This document shows, in pieces, positions 42,787 to 49,888 of a stretch of DNA of 64,000 nt. The stretch is taken from NCBI GenBank assembly GCA_016219275.1, contig JACRBM010000096.1:1-64000 (forward strand), in the 5' to 3' direction. Under the pieces are notes generated by a model. It saw only the letters and a program-made list of their open reading frames with translations, was not told the DNA's origin and searched no databases. The stretch comes from Chloroflexota bacterium. Its GTDB lineage: Bacteria > Chloroflexota > Anaerolineae > UBA4142. Numbering within the stretch: the stretch's first letter is position 1; the number at the start of each line of letters is the position of its first letter. The translations under genes were made by a program, and so were the position numbers.

Positions 42787-43089
42787 CTACCGTGTGGACT
42801 CAATCAGTTTGCGAATGGCTTTGGACAGGTTTTGATCGAGCGCGCGAAGCAGTTTGACGTGGGGTTTGGAGAATGAGATCATGTGTCGTTCGACTGGCTC
42901 GGTCGCGGGCTTGCGCCCCGCGCCGGGACGCGCCCCACCGTGAGTGAACTTGACCCGTCCGGCAAAACGATTCGGTTTGGCTTTGCTATAGTCCAGATCG
43001 TAATGCGGTTTGAGTTCGTAATCGTCCAGTTCGGCAATGTGTTCGCCTGGACCGCTGGGGACGTGTTTAGAAACGCGATTTTTCTTCAT
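42787..43089 (-). CDS. Antitoxin partner of the BrnT-type toxin (module 1)
   Basis: The product is 100 residues. ATG 43089 lies 10 bases after AAAGGAG; an ATG 9 bases earlier is too close to it. It contains AELDDYELKPHYDLDYSKAK, the basic KFTHGGARPGAGRKP stretch, and a C-terminal ribbon-helix-helix-like segment (HVKLLRALDQNLSKAIRKLI). It overlaps the toxin gene by 23 bp. By analogy with BrnA-type antitoxins it should neutralise the toxin and repress the operon. It is closely similar to the protein encoded at 48883-49179. Confidence 0.8.
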   Translation of the reverse strand: MKKNRVSKHVPSGPGEHIAELDDYELKPHYDLDYSKAKPNRFAGRVKFTHGGARPGAGRKPATEPVERHMISFSKPHVKLLRALDQNLSKAIRKLIESTR

Positions 43090-43366
43090 ACAGTTCATGC
43101 TCCTTTCCGTCAGCCAAGCGTGCGCTAATAATGCGGATGCGGTCGTGCGCGCGTTGGATGAACGAAATGAATAGCAAGCGCTTTCTATTAGAGTAACCGA
43201 TAAGGATTTCGCGTGGCTCGTCATCCGAGTGCCATTCGTCGTCGAAGATATAGGCAAAGTTGTCGTCAAAAGCGGTTTGTGCTTCTTCAAAGCCAACTTT
43301 GTGATCCTTGAGGTTGCGCGCCGCTTTCGGGGCACTCCACTCGAATTCGATGTAAGCAGGTGGCAT
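43067..43366 (-). CDS. brnT: BrnT-family ribonuclease toxin (module 1)
   Basis: The product is 99 residues, typical for BrnT. ATG 43366 has AAAGGAG 5 bases upstream. Family motifs are FEWSAPKAARNLKDHKVGFEE, AQTAFDDNFAYIFDDEWHSDD, a central LIGYSNRKRLLFISF and the C-terminal IRIISARLADGKEHELYEE. BrnT has a RelE-like fold and cleaves RNA to arrest growth. Toxin first, antitoxin second is the usual order for this family. Confidence 0.9.
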   Translation of the reverse strand: MPPAYIEFEWSAPKAARNLKDHKVGFEEAQTAFDDNFAYIFDDEWHSDDEPREILIGYSNRKRLLFISFIQRAHDRIRIISARLADGKEHELYEEKSRF

Positions 43367-43387
43367 CGGTGCTCCTTTACATTTTGA

Positions 43388-43416
43388 ATTATATTACAGT
43401 TTTTCAAGTGCGTCAA
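43388..43416 (-). promoter_or_regulatory. Strong promoter of toxin-antitoxin module 1
   Basis: On the minus strand: TTGACG (43416-43411), 17-nt spacer, perfect TATAAT (43393-43388). An inverted repeat TTGAA/TTCAA overlaps the -10 region and could be the autoregulatory operator. Confidence 0.85.
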
Positions 43417-43896
43417 GCGAGGGTTGGAACCTGGAACCGATAGTCCATTCCATTCAATCCATACAGTCGAAAGTTGATCCGCGTCGTCTGCACGCGTGTC
43501 GTGTCATGACTGGGCCGCGTGAATTTTCGCGCGCGCAGAATCGCGACGCCAATGCCGTACACTTTCATGGCGTTGTGCGATTTGCCAGTCACCATCTATT
43601 TGAGTAATTTGCTTACGGCGTGATTGGTAGTCAATGTGATTCTCAGGGCAGGGGAGTGTGGCGAACCGCGTTTTTGCAAATCGTCATATCGCATAATCGC
43701 TATTATATCGAGAACAGCCGTAGATGGCGAGTGGATATCCACAGCCGCTGAACCCATAACCACGAAAAATTTGCATGGGCTGAATAGTAACAATCGCGAC
43801 GGATGATCGTTTGTTGCGTCAAGCGAAACGGCTTGGCGCACAATTGCGTGTCCGGGTCGCCAATCCTTTGGCATGGATTGAGGAGATGACAGAAAA
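43417..43896. other. Intergenic stretch with no supported gene
   Basis: Two short open frames exist on the minus strand (43413-43595 and 43596-43910), but neither has a clear ribosome site or a recognisable sequence. They may be remnants of a small gene. The 3' part probably holds the promoter for the gene at 43897. Confidence 0.4.
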
Positions 43897-44109
43897 ATGA
43901 GCACACCCATAATGACTCAAGAACAAATCCGTGCGACTTGGCTAGCCGCACTCATGGAACGTCTCGGTCCTGATGGGATGATTCGCTTCCTGCTACAGTT
44001 CGAAACTGGCTCAGGTGATTATTCCACGGAGCGGCATCGTTGGCTCGATCACCTAACCATTGACCAAGCGATTGAGCGAGTCCAACAGAACCAAGAGCCG
44101 GCGCAATAG
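43897..44109 (+). CDS. Small conserved-type hypothetical protein
   Basis: The product is 70 residues. It is helical, with a central MERLGPDGMIRFLLQFETGS and GDYSTERHRWLDHLTIDQAI. Short proteins of this kind (LGP..MIRFLxQFETGSGDY) are familiar in cyanobacteria and Chloroflexota, often near toxin or DUF genes, but without a known function. A GAGGAG lies 12 bases before the ATG, which is rather far. A terminator follows at 44187. Confidence 0.6.
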   Translation: MSTPIMTQEQIRATWLAALMERLGPDGMIRFLLQFETGSGDYSTERHRWLDHLTIDQAIERVQQNQEPAQ

Positions 44110-44186
44110 TGGTGTCCACAGACACGTTTGCCCAAGCGCAATTTTTGCGCTCGCTTCGGAAGATCGCCAACTTGCGCGCGCAAACG

Positions 44187-44219
44187 AAAAAGCACCGGCT
44201 CACTGCCAGTGCTTTTTTT
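44187..44219. terminator. Bidirectional intrinsic terminator
   Basis: AAAAAGCAC (44187-44195) pairs with GTGCTTTTT (44209-44217), followed by more T. T-runs exist on both strands. It separates the plus-strand gene ending at 44109 from the minus-strand gene ending at 44224. Confidence 0.85.
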
Positions 44220-44223
44220 CTTT

Positions 44224-44553
44224 CTACGCGTTTTTATGCTCCACCTCATCGCGCAGACCCAGTTCGTAGAACCGACCCGGTTCGAGTCCCTCTGGATTGT
44301 CGGTCAGGTAGAGGACGACAAAGCACCCAGCGTTCTCGCCCAAGTTGAAATTGTGCGGCACTTTGCCCTTGATTCCCGCAAACTCGGCGACTATTTCAAG
44401 GTTCTTGGCTTGTGGCGCGACAAGCAACAGCATCACGTTCGTGCGTTCCAGCAACGCCCTAAGATTGGCGAGTTTTCTTGGGGGTCGTGCGGTCAACGGA
44501 TCGGGCGTCGGGGCGCTTGCCGATGTAGCGACTGGGTCGGTGTCGCCTTCCAT
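44224..44553 (-). CDS. Hypothetical small protein
   Basis: The product is 109 residues if ATG 44553 is used, with GGAAG 9 bases upstream; the frame is open to 44682. After a Pro/Thr-rich start it has a compact part, NVMLLLVAPQAKNLEIVAEF and GCFVVLYLTDNPEG. No family is recognised. Its stop is 5 bp from a bidirectional terminator, which supports that it is transcribed. It overlaps the next frame by 95 bp. Confidence 0.45.
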   Translation of the reverse strand: MEGDTDPVATSASAPTPDPLTARPPRKLANLRALLERTNVMLLLVAPQAKNLEIVAEFAGIKGKVPHNFNLGENAGCFVVLYLTDNPEGLEPGRFYELGLRDEVEHKNA

Positions 44554-44719
44554 TCTTGGTTTCTTCCCAGCGGAATCGGTAGTAGATGCTTGTGACACGT
44601 TTGCCTCGATAGATTTTTGCTTCGATCCGTCCCCCCATTTCCAGCGGAGTTGCGAGTCGTCGTTCTTGGGGAGTCTCGTCAATATCGCTCAGATCGTCCC
44701 TCAAGTCTGCGCCCCCCAA
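44459..44719 (-). CDS. Hypothetical small basic protein
   Basis: The product is 86 residues from TTG 44719, or 59 from ATG 44638. The core, GGRIEAKIYRGKRVTSIYYR and FRWEETKNGRRHRPSRYIGK, has a plausible globular, basic composition and could bind nucleic acid. The start is uncertain because a stem-loop (CCCCAAAG/CTTTGGGG, 44714-44734) covers the TTG. It overlaps the gene at 44224 in another frame. No family assigned. Confidence 0.4.
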   Translation of the reverse strand: MGGADLRDDLSDIDETPQERRLATPLEMGGRIEAKIYRGKRVTSIYYRFRWEETKNGRRHRPSRYIGKRPDARSVDRTTPKKTRQS

Positions 44720-44754
44720 AGCAAAACTTTGGGGAGCTTGACTTGCGGGACTGA

Positions 44755-45486
44755 TTAGTTTGGGGCTTCGCCAGCTTTAGCGTCACTACCGAACGCTCTT
44801 TGGGGACCACCGATCGGTGGAGTCGCGGGACGATTGCCTTGTCCGTTGCCGGGTGGAGTTATTGGCGCGCGATTGCTTTGTCCGTTGCCGCCCGGCTTGG
44901 CGTTGAGCATCCGTTCGGTCTGTCCGAGCACTTCGCCGCGCAGTTGACCGGCGTACTGCTTCGCCTTTTCGTCCGCAATCGCGGTCATTTCATCCTTGAG
45001 TTGCTGATACGCCATATCGCGGATCGTGTCGGAGTGTCCGCCGATCTTGATCGAGTGCAGCACTTCCGGCGACGTGATATAGTCGGCGATCTTGGCGATG
45101 AGATTGACCGCCGTCGCAATGCCGACCAACGCGACCGGAGCCGCTTTGTCCATCATGCCCGCGCCCGTGGCGTTCGTCACGTCCGACAGGAACGCGATCA
45201 GCACGAAGAACGTATCGAGCACCGCGGCGACGATGGACACGGCTTTTTGCGGCGTGCCTTCCGCCTTTTTGACAAAGTTGAAGAACCAGTAGAGCATCCC
45301 GCCTTCAAAGATCACCAATCCCAGCACTGGGATGACGAACTTGAGTACCGAATTGTCTTCGGCGACCGTGGTGTAGAGAATGTGCCACGACCGATAACCA
45401 GTCCAACCGAGCACGACCAAGCCGAACAGCCAACCGATCCCGTTGATCACCAACGCCGAGATCGAACCCGCCGTACCCTTTTTCAT
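44755..45486 (-). CDS. Membrane protein with Gly/Asn/Pro-rich tail
   Basis: The product is 243 residues. ATG 45486 has GGAGG about 5 bases upstream and overlaps the preceding gene's stop as ATGA. Four hydrophobic segments are visible (ALVINGIGWLFGLVVLGWTG, FVIPVLGLVIFEGGMLYWFF, VSIVAAVLDTFFVLIAFL and APVALVGIATAVNLIAKI). A cytoplasmic-looking helix and a PGGNGQSNR-type tail follow. Function is unknown; it could belong to the mobile element since it shares the divergent control region with the portal gene. Confidence 0.7.
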   Translation of the reverse strand: MKKGTAGSISALVINGIGWLFGLVVLGWTGYRSWHILYTTVAEDNSVLKFVIPVLGLVIFEGGMLYWFFNFVKKAEGTPQKAVSIVAAVLDTFFVLIAFLSDVTNATGAGMMDKAAPVALVGIATAVNLIAKIADYITSPEVLHSIKIGGHSDTIRDMAYQQLKDEMTAIADEKAKQYAGQLRGEVLGQTERMLNAKPGGNGQSNRAPITPPGNGQGNRPATPPIGGPQRAFGSDAKAGEAPN

Positions 45487-45707
45487 GTTGACCCTCCCAG
45501 TTTGGCGAGAACTTGACGCAAAAGTTCTGCCAACATTTTAACTTGCCCTTCAACTCGCGCGAGCCGAGCTGAAACCGTTGGAATCCCGATACGCTCGCGG
45601 ATCGCATCCTTGACGAATTCGCTCGCTTCGCCGTCGCTCAGGTCGTCAAGCACCTTGGCGATGTCCTGGTCATCCTCGCCCAGGCGAAATTTGAAAAACC
45701 TGCGCAT
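45483..45707 (-). CDS. Small protein, possible ribbon-helix-helix regulator
   Basis: The product is 74 residues. ATG 45707 has GGAG 5 bases upstream. The N-terminus FFKFRLGEDDQDIAKVLDDL with EASEFVKDAIRERIG resembles the strand-helix-helix arrangement of small DNA-binding proteins. The C-terminus is a coiled-coil-like helix (RLARVEGQVKMLAELLRQVL). It is the first gene of the leftward operon beside the palindrome at 45760-45779, so it may be the repressor acting there. This function is inferred. Confidence 0.6.
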   Translation of the reverse strand: MRRFFKFRLGEDDQDIAKVLDDLSDGEASEFVKDAIRERIGIPTVSARLARVEGQVKMLAELLRQVLAKLGGST

Positions 45708-45737
45708 CCTGGCTCCCCGTTGCAACAGTGTGCCCAC

Positions 45738-45801
45738 AGTGTACCATATTACACAAAACGTGTCAATACATATTGACACAACTCGTGGAAAGTGATATAC
45801 A
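45738..45801. promoter_or_regulatory. Palindromic operator with divergent overlapping promoters
   Basis: GTGTCAATA (45760-45768) and TATTGACAC (45771-45779) form a perfect palindrome. Its right arm supplies TTGACA (45773-45778) for a plus promoter with a 17-nt spacer and TATACA (45796-45801). Its left arm supplies TTGACA on the minus strand (45766-45761), 17 nt from TACACT (45743-45738). One bound protein would block both promoters. The plus start site falls near 45808, two bases before the portal ATG. Confidence 0.8.
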
Positions 45802-45809
45802 TAGAATCA

Positions 45810-48038
45810 ATGGCGCGCGTGAAGACCTCCCTCAAAACCAAACCGGCTAGCCCATCTCCCGCGACGGTTCCAGTGACCAAGGACGAACTGTACGCGCGAG
45901 TGGGCGCTTCGCCATTTTTCAAGGGCGAAGCAGAGTCGGCGTCGCGGATCATCGCGTCGCTCGGCGGCGTGCGCGATGCGCTCGACGGGAAAGCAAGTCC
46001 GCAAAATGCGATTGAGGCGCTGGCGACAGCGATGGACGAAACGTATGCGGCGATGACTTCGGCATCCCAGGAAGCGCAGCCGCCGCCGTCGGAGTGGTTG
46101 GCGGGTTTTCGCTTCGTGGACTATCTCTACAAAACGAACGGGGACATCGCGCAGACCATCGATATTCCCACTGACATGCTTTGCAAACAAGTGCATTACT
46201 CGTGCGATGACGATGGCGCGCAACATGCCTGGCAAGAGTTGTGGGGTGGGGTAGATGCGCCGGGGTTGCTGGGTATTGATATTACCGCGCTGTTCGAAGA
46301 ATTCTTCTACGAGAACGAAACCTACTTCAACACGTTTCCCCTCGAAATCTGGAACGGGGACACCCCAGTTGGGATCGCCATGCTTGAGCCGCATTCGATG
46401 TGGGTCGGGCGAAGCGTGACCAACAACTTTGGCTACTCGTTGATGATGCCCGGCAAGTTCGAAGAAGCCAAGTTCAAGGATATGGTTCATCCGTTGGCGT
46501 ACAGTTCGTTTGTCGTGGATCAAAATGTGCAAACTGGGCGGTACACGCGTGTACCAATTGCCCCTGAAAGTATGCGTCCGATCTACGGACGCAAGTTTGC
46601 GTTCCAGCGTTACGCGACGCCGCTCTTGATGAAGTGCGGTCGCAATGCGCTCAATCGTTTGATGAACGAGGAACTGCGACGTGGAACGACCGAAGGTTTT
46701 CTGAATCAGATCTTGTTGATCACCGTCGGCGCGAAAGAGGACTCGCCGCAAGTTATCAAGTCCAAGATCAATCAGATGAATAGCAAGATGGCGGCGCAAA
46801 AGAACGAGCGCACTGGTTTGCTCGTGTCGGACTATACGACCAAAGGCGAGATTCTTGCGCCCAAGAGCGTTGAAGAACTGATGGGCACGGCGACGTGGGC
46901 GGAAATTACGCAGGCGATTTTCCGCGACCTGGGTTTCAGTGTTTTCTTTTTGACAGGCGAGTTACCCGGCACGAATCCACGCGGCGGCGCGCAAATGGAG
47001 ATCAACGTTCAATTTGCGATCGAACGTTGGAAACACAAGCAGCGCAAAATCCTAGAGTGGTTCGCCTACTTTTCGCGCAAGTTCGCGTTGCGTCAAAAGA
47101 GCCATGCGCTATTGAAATACCTACCCAAGTTTTCGATGGACCAGATCGGCATTGAGCAGACCCAGGCAATCAAAGAGCGGATCGTTCCAATGTACATGGC
47201 GGGACTGCTCGATCCCCAGCAAGCCCTAGCGGGAGCCGGGTATAACTATAGTCTGGTCGTGAAGAACAAGCGCGAAGCGGCGGCAAACGCAGAACTCTTT
47301 GAGCCGCCTACCATCTACAAACAAGAAGCGATCAACTCGAATGGCGATTCGAAAGAGACGGCGTTTTCCCCGCGTGGACGCCAACCCGACGCACAAAACC
47401 TGGACCGCATCAATGCGGCGCGTAACCCAGTGAAAGACTCGGCGCGCGATTGGACTGACGAGATCAATACGCAATTCGACGCGATGGTTGTCAGCGGCGA
47501 CCGCGTTGCGTTTGCCAACTGGATGAAGGCGCAACTGCGTGAACGACTCGATCAGGCGTATGCCGACGGCGTGCAGCGTGGCGGCGGGAGTGAGATTGAC
47601 GCCCAGTGGCGCGACGCGACTCCTTACGGCGCAAACTTTCACCTTGGTCGGATGGATGGATTCGCACCGGCATTGATTGCCGCCGCGTCCGAAGACTTGG
47701 AGTACTTGCGTTATCGTGCGCTGCTGTATTCGAGTGCGTCGCGCACGCTGTATTTGCTGGGCTATCAGCAAGCGATGAAAGGGCAGGGCGCAAAGAGTTG
47801 GCAACGCGTGACGCACTCGGAATTATCCGAGTCGGGACCGTGCCCCAAGTGCATCGCAGACTCGGCGCAAATCCATCCGATTGACGAGCCATACTTTGAG
47901 TTACACGCGCATTCGATTTGTTCGGCGCAAACGGTTGACTTTCACTTTGGCGCGCGCCCGCGCGCGTCGGCGCCATTGCCAGATTACGGCGCGATGACCG
48001 TTCATCGGTTGCGGAGGTTTCCAACAGCACAAGGGTAA
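45810..48038 (+). CDS. Phage portal protein fused to MuF-like head protein
   Basis: The product is 742 residues from ATG 45810. No ribosome site precedes it, and the mRNA probably starts 1-2 bases upstream, so translation may be leaderless; a GTG at 45792 is the alternative. The first ~480 residues are a portal (DYLYKTNGDIAQTIDIPTDM, WAEITQAIFRDLGFSVFFL, GTNPRGGAQMEINVQFAIER). The C-terminal third looks like a minor head/MuF domain ending in GPCPKCIADSAQIHPIDEPY with ELHAHSIC. The portal forms the dodecameric DNA entry ring of the capsid. It is encoded first, without an upstream terminase. Confidence 0.85.
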   Translation: MARVKTSLKTKPASPSPATVPVTKDELYARVGASPFFKGEAESASRIIASLGGVRDALDGKASPQNAIEALATAMDETYAAMTSASQEAQPPPSEWLAGFRFVDYLYKTNGDIAQTIDIPTDMLCKQVHYSCDDDGAQHAWQELWGGVDAPGLLGIDITALFEEFFYENETYFNTFPLEIWNGDTPVGIAMLEPHSMWVGRSVTNNFGYSLMMPGKFEEAKFKDMVHPLAYSSFVVDQNVQTGRYTRVPIAPESMRPIYGRKFAFQRYATPLLMKCGRNALNRLMNEELRRGTTEGFLNQILLITVGAKEDSPQVIKSKINQMNSKMAAQKNERTGLLVSDYTTKGEILAPKSVEELMGTATWAEITQAIFRDLGFSVFFLTGELPGTNPRGGAQMEINVQFAIERWKHKQRKILEWFAYFSRKFALRQKSHALLKYLPKFSMDQIGIEQTQAIKERIVPMYMAGLLDPQQALAGAGYNYSLVVKNKREAAANAELFEPPTIYKQEAINSNGDSKETAFSPRGRQPDAQNLDRINAARNPVKDSARDWTDEINTQFDAMVVSGDRVAFANWMKAQLRERLDQAYADGVQRGGGSEIDAQWRDATPYGANFHLGRMDGFAPALIAAASEDLEYLRYRALLYSSASRTLYLLGYQQAMKGQGAKSWQRVTHSELSESGPCPKCIADSAQIHPIDEPYFELHAHSICSAQTVDFHFGARPRASAPLPDYGAMTVHRLRRFPTAQG

Positions 48039-48058
48039 GCGATCAAGGGAGGGGGCAA

Positions 48059-48367
48059 GTGATTACAGGGTGCAATGTGCATTTCGTCGGCAAGACGGGC
48101 AAGCATTATCTCGCCACGATCGAGCAAGAACATTACGATTGGAAAAGCAAAACGGTCTCAGTGGATTTAATCGTCTTCGTGCGCGAGTTACAATCGGTCA
48201 AATTCTTGAGCGGCGTTCGGATGGACCAGGACGACAAAGCGCCGGGGACATTTCACTGGATTGAAGACTGGGGCGCACCGCCAACCTTTGAAGAATTGAG
48301 TAAACCAAATGACGAGCACAGCGGCGACGCTGGTTCAGCAAATCTACAACCATCTCAAGCGCAATGA
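48059..48367 (+). CDS. Small phage protein, unknown
   Basis: The product is 102 residues from GTG 48059, with GGAGGGGG just upstream. It contains a beta-rich core (VHFVGKTGKHYLATIEQEHY, VSVDLIVFVRELQSVKFLSG). No family recognised. It follows the portal gene by 20 bp and overlaps the next gene by 59 bp. Confidence 0.65.
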   Translation: MITGCNVHFVGKTGKHYLATIEQEHYDWKSKTVSVDLIVFVRELQSVKFLSGVRMDQDDKAPGTFHWIEDWGAPPTFEELSKPNDEHSGDAGSANLQPSQAQ

Positions 48368-48524
48368 GCACGACTTGAACACGACCTTGCACGGCGAACT
48401 CATGGTGACGTTCGCGCACGGAGCCGTCACTAAGGTGGAATTGCTCAAGCGCGCGAACGTATCTGCCGATCCGAATGCAACGCTATCGGCGGCGATGCCG
48501 ACCAAACCCACGTCAACCACGTAG
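48309..48524 (+). CDS. Small phage protein, unknown
   Basis: The product is 71 residues. The ATG lies inside the end of the previous gene. The N-terminal half is helical (LVQQIYNHLKRNEHDLNTTL) and is followed by VTFAHGAVTKVELLKRANV. No family recognised; reality rests on position in the head-gene operon. Confidence 0.5.
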   Translation: MTSTAATLVQQIYNHLKRNEHDLNTTLHGELMVTFAHGAVTKVELLKRANVSADPNATLSAAMPTKPTSTT

Positions 48525-48541
48525 ACCTCCAAAATTCATGC

Positions 48542-48570
48542 TTGACGACCTCGATTATATATGATACAAT
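48542..48570 (+). promoter_or_regulatory. Promoter of toxin-antitoxin module 2
   Basis: TTGACG (48542-48547), 17-nt AT-rich spacer, TACAAT (48565-48570). The -35 hexamer and spacing are the same as in the promoter of module 1 at 43388-43416. Confidence 0.8.
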
Positions 48571-48605
48571 CAAGATATCGAAACCGCTGGAGCAAACCGC
48601 GAAGC

Positions 48606-48905
48606 ATGTCGCATCCGTTTTACGATTTTGAGTGGAACGCCGCCAAAGCCGCAGCAAATCTGAAAAAGCACGGCGTCAGTTTTGAAGAAGGCGCGACGGC
48701 GTTTGAGGACGACCATGCGTACATCCAAGCCGATGAACTACATTCCGATGAGGAGGCGCGACAAACCCTACTGGGGTACTCGGAGCGCAATCGTTTGTTG
48801 GCCGTCTCATTTGCACCACGCGCGCCCAACCTGATTCGGATTATTAGTGTTCGCAAGGCGACCCCCAGAGAGCGAGAGTGCTATGAAGAAACAAGTGATG
48901 TCTAA
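48606..48905 (+). CDS. brnT: BrnT-family ribonuclease toxin (module 2, inside the prophage)
   Basis: The product is 99 residues, the same length as module 1 toxin. ATG 48606 begins at the family's usual place (YDFEWNAAKAAANLKKHGVS); an upstream in-frame ATG at 48561 overlaps the promoter. Further motifs are FEEGATAFEDDHAYIQADEL, HSDEEARQTLLGYSERNRLL and LIRIISVRKATPRERECYEE. A BrnT toxin cleaves RNA. The module has its own promoter within the head-gene cluster. Confidence 0.9.
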   Translation: MSHPFYDFEWNAAKAAANLKKHGVSFEEGATAFEDDHAYIQADELHSDEEARQTLLGYSERNRLLAVSFAPRAPNLIRIISVRKATPRERECYEETSDV

Positions 48906-49179
48906 AATCAATCCCAATGCGCCGTACATTCCCGAATTGGATGATTACGAACTGCCGGCAGAGTTCAAATTTGATCGGCGCAAAATGAAACGCAATCCGT
49001 ACGCTGGGCACGTCAAATTGACACACGGCGGCGCGCGTCCCGGCGCGGGGCGCAAACCGCTCGCCGAGCCGGTCGAGCGGCACACGATTACGCTCTTCAA
49101 ATCACACGCGAAATTTCTGCGCGGATTGGATAGCAATCTGTCAGCGGCGATTCGCAAGTTGATTGCGAAAGCCAAGTAG
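48883..49179 (+). CDS. Antitoxin partner of BrnT (module 2)
   Basis: The product is 98 residues. ATG 48883 lies inside the toxin gene with a 23-bp overlap, the same overlap as in module 1. It shares ELDDYELPAEFKFDRRKMKR, KLTHGGARPGAGRKPLAEPV and the C-terminal helix HAKFLRGLDSNLSAAIRKLI with the antitoxin of module 1. It should neutralise the toxin and repress the promoter at 48542. Confidence 0.82.
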   Translation: MKKQVMSKINPNAPYIPELDDYELPAEFKFDRRKMKRNPYAGHVKLTHGGARPGAGRKPLAEPVERHTITLFKSHAKFLRGLDSNLSAAIRKLIAKAK

Positions 49180-49433
49180 CCCGGAACCGCGTCCGTGTCC
49201 TACTTGCGCGGTCTGCTCTTGGGATAGCCGACGCGCCGTGGCGGTTTGGCGAACCGTTTGACATCAGCGGTGCGGATCACGCCGAAGGCGAGGCGCGTCC
49301 GACCTTGTTCGCGGGTATGCGTTCTGCCGGTTCGACTATCCGGCATATCTTTCGACGGCATCTCGCAGGTGGCTGATCGTCGGGCGCGCTGCGATTGACG
49401 AACGATCGGTTTGTCAGTTAGAACCACCAGTGG

Positions 49434-49462
49434 TTGATTAACACAGATAACTGTGGTATAAT
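49434..49462 (+). promoter_or_regulatory. Near-consensus promoter of the phage structural operon
   Basis: TTGATT (49434-49439), 17-nt spacer, perfect TATAAT (49457-49462). The spacer contains an inverted repeat CACAG-ATAA-CTGTG, a possible repressor site. The 254-bp gap before it, back to the antitoxin stop, holds no clear gene. Confidence 0.8.
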
Positions 49463-49503
49463 TTTTACACCAATCAAATACTCTGTATGAAGTGCTCACG
49501 GCT

Positions 49504-49534
49504 AACGCCGACGGACTTGTCCGTCGGCGTTTTT
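49504..49534 (+). terminator. Intrinsic terminator acting as a possible attenuator
   Basis: AACGCCGACGGA (49504-49515) pairs perfectly with TCCGTCGGCGTT (49520-49531), followed by TTT. It lies about 35 nt after the predicted start site and 16 nt before the first structural gene. Transcription from the promoter at 49434 would therefore stop unless antiterminated. Confidence 0.85.
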
Positions 49535-49550
49535 CATTTTCGGAGGTTGC

Positions 49551-49880
49551 ATGAAAAAGAAAACCATGGCGGCGACGCCCGCCGCGACCCAGCACGCGTT
49601 TGCGTCCGCCGCACAGACGGACAGCGTGCAGTTGATTTACGCCTCGGCGTTCGCCGATGCGGTCAAGCAGCTCAACGCGTCGCTGACCGAAGGCAACTCG
49701 TTGAGCGCGCAACTCCGCGCGCGCGCGACCGAGTTGAATCAGTTGGGAGACCTGGTGGATACCACGCTGGCGGCATCGCAAGCCGAACCCGGCGAGGACG
49801 ACGAAGCAAAAGAAGACCCTGAGAAGCCAACGACCGAGGCGGCGAAAGATGAAGACAAGTCCGCCGCAGAAGCGAAGTAG
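49551..49880 (+). CDS. Small phage protein with acidic tail
   Basis: The product is 109 residues. ATG 49551 has CGGAGG 4 bases upstream. Ala/Gln-rich helices (LIYASAFADAVKQLNASLTE, QLRARATELNQLGDLVDTTL) are followed by a charged, disordered tail rich in Glu, Asp, Lys and Ala. It could be a scaffold-like or head-assembly helper; no family is recognised. Confidence 0.6.
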   Translation: MKKKTMAATPAATQHAFASAAQTDSVQLIYASAFADAVKQLNASLTEGNSLSAQLRARATELNQLGDLVDTTLAASQAEPGEDDEAKEDPEKPTTEAAKDEDKSAAEAK

Positions 49881-49888
49881 AGGTTGCG

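Noticed and set aside
49200-49781. Minus-strand open frame after the second antitoxin
   Set aside because: Most of it is antisense to the gene at 49551 and crosses a terminator. Only its last ~53 codons (to about 49361) could be a small gene, and no ribosome site supports that.
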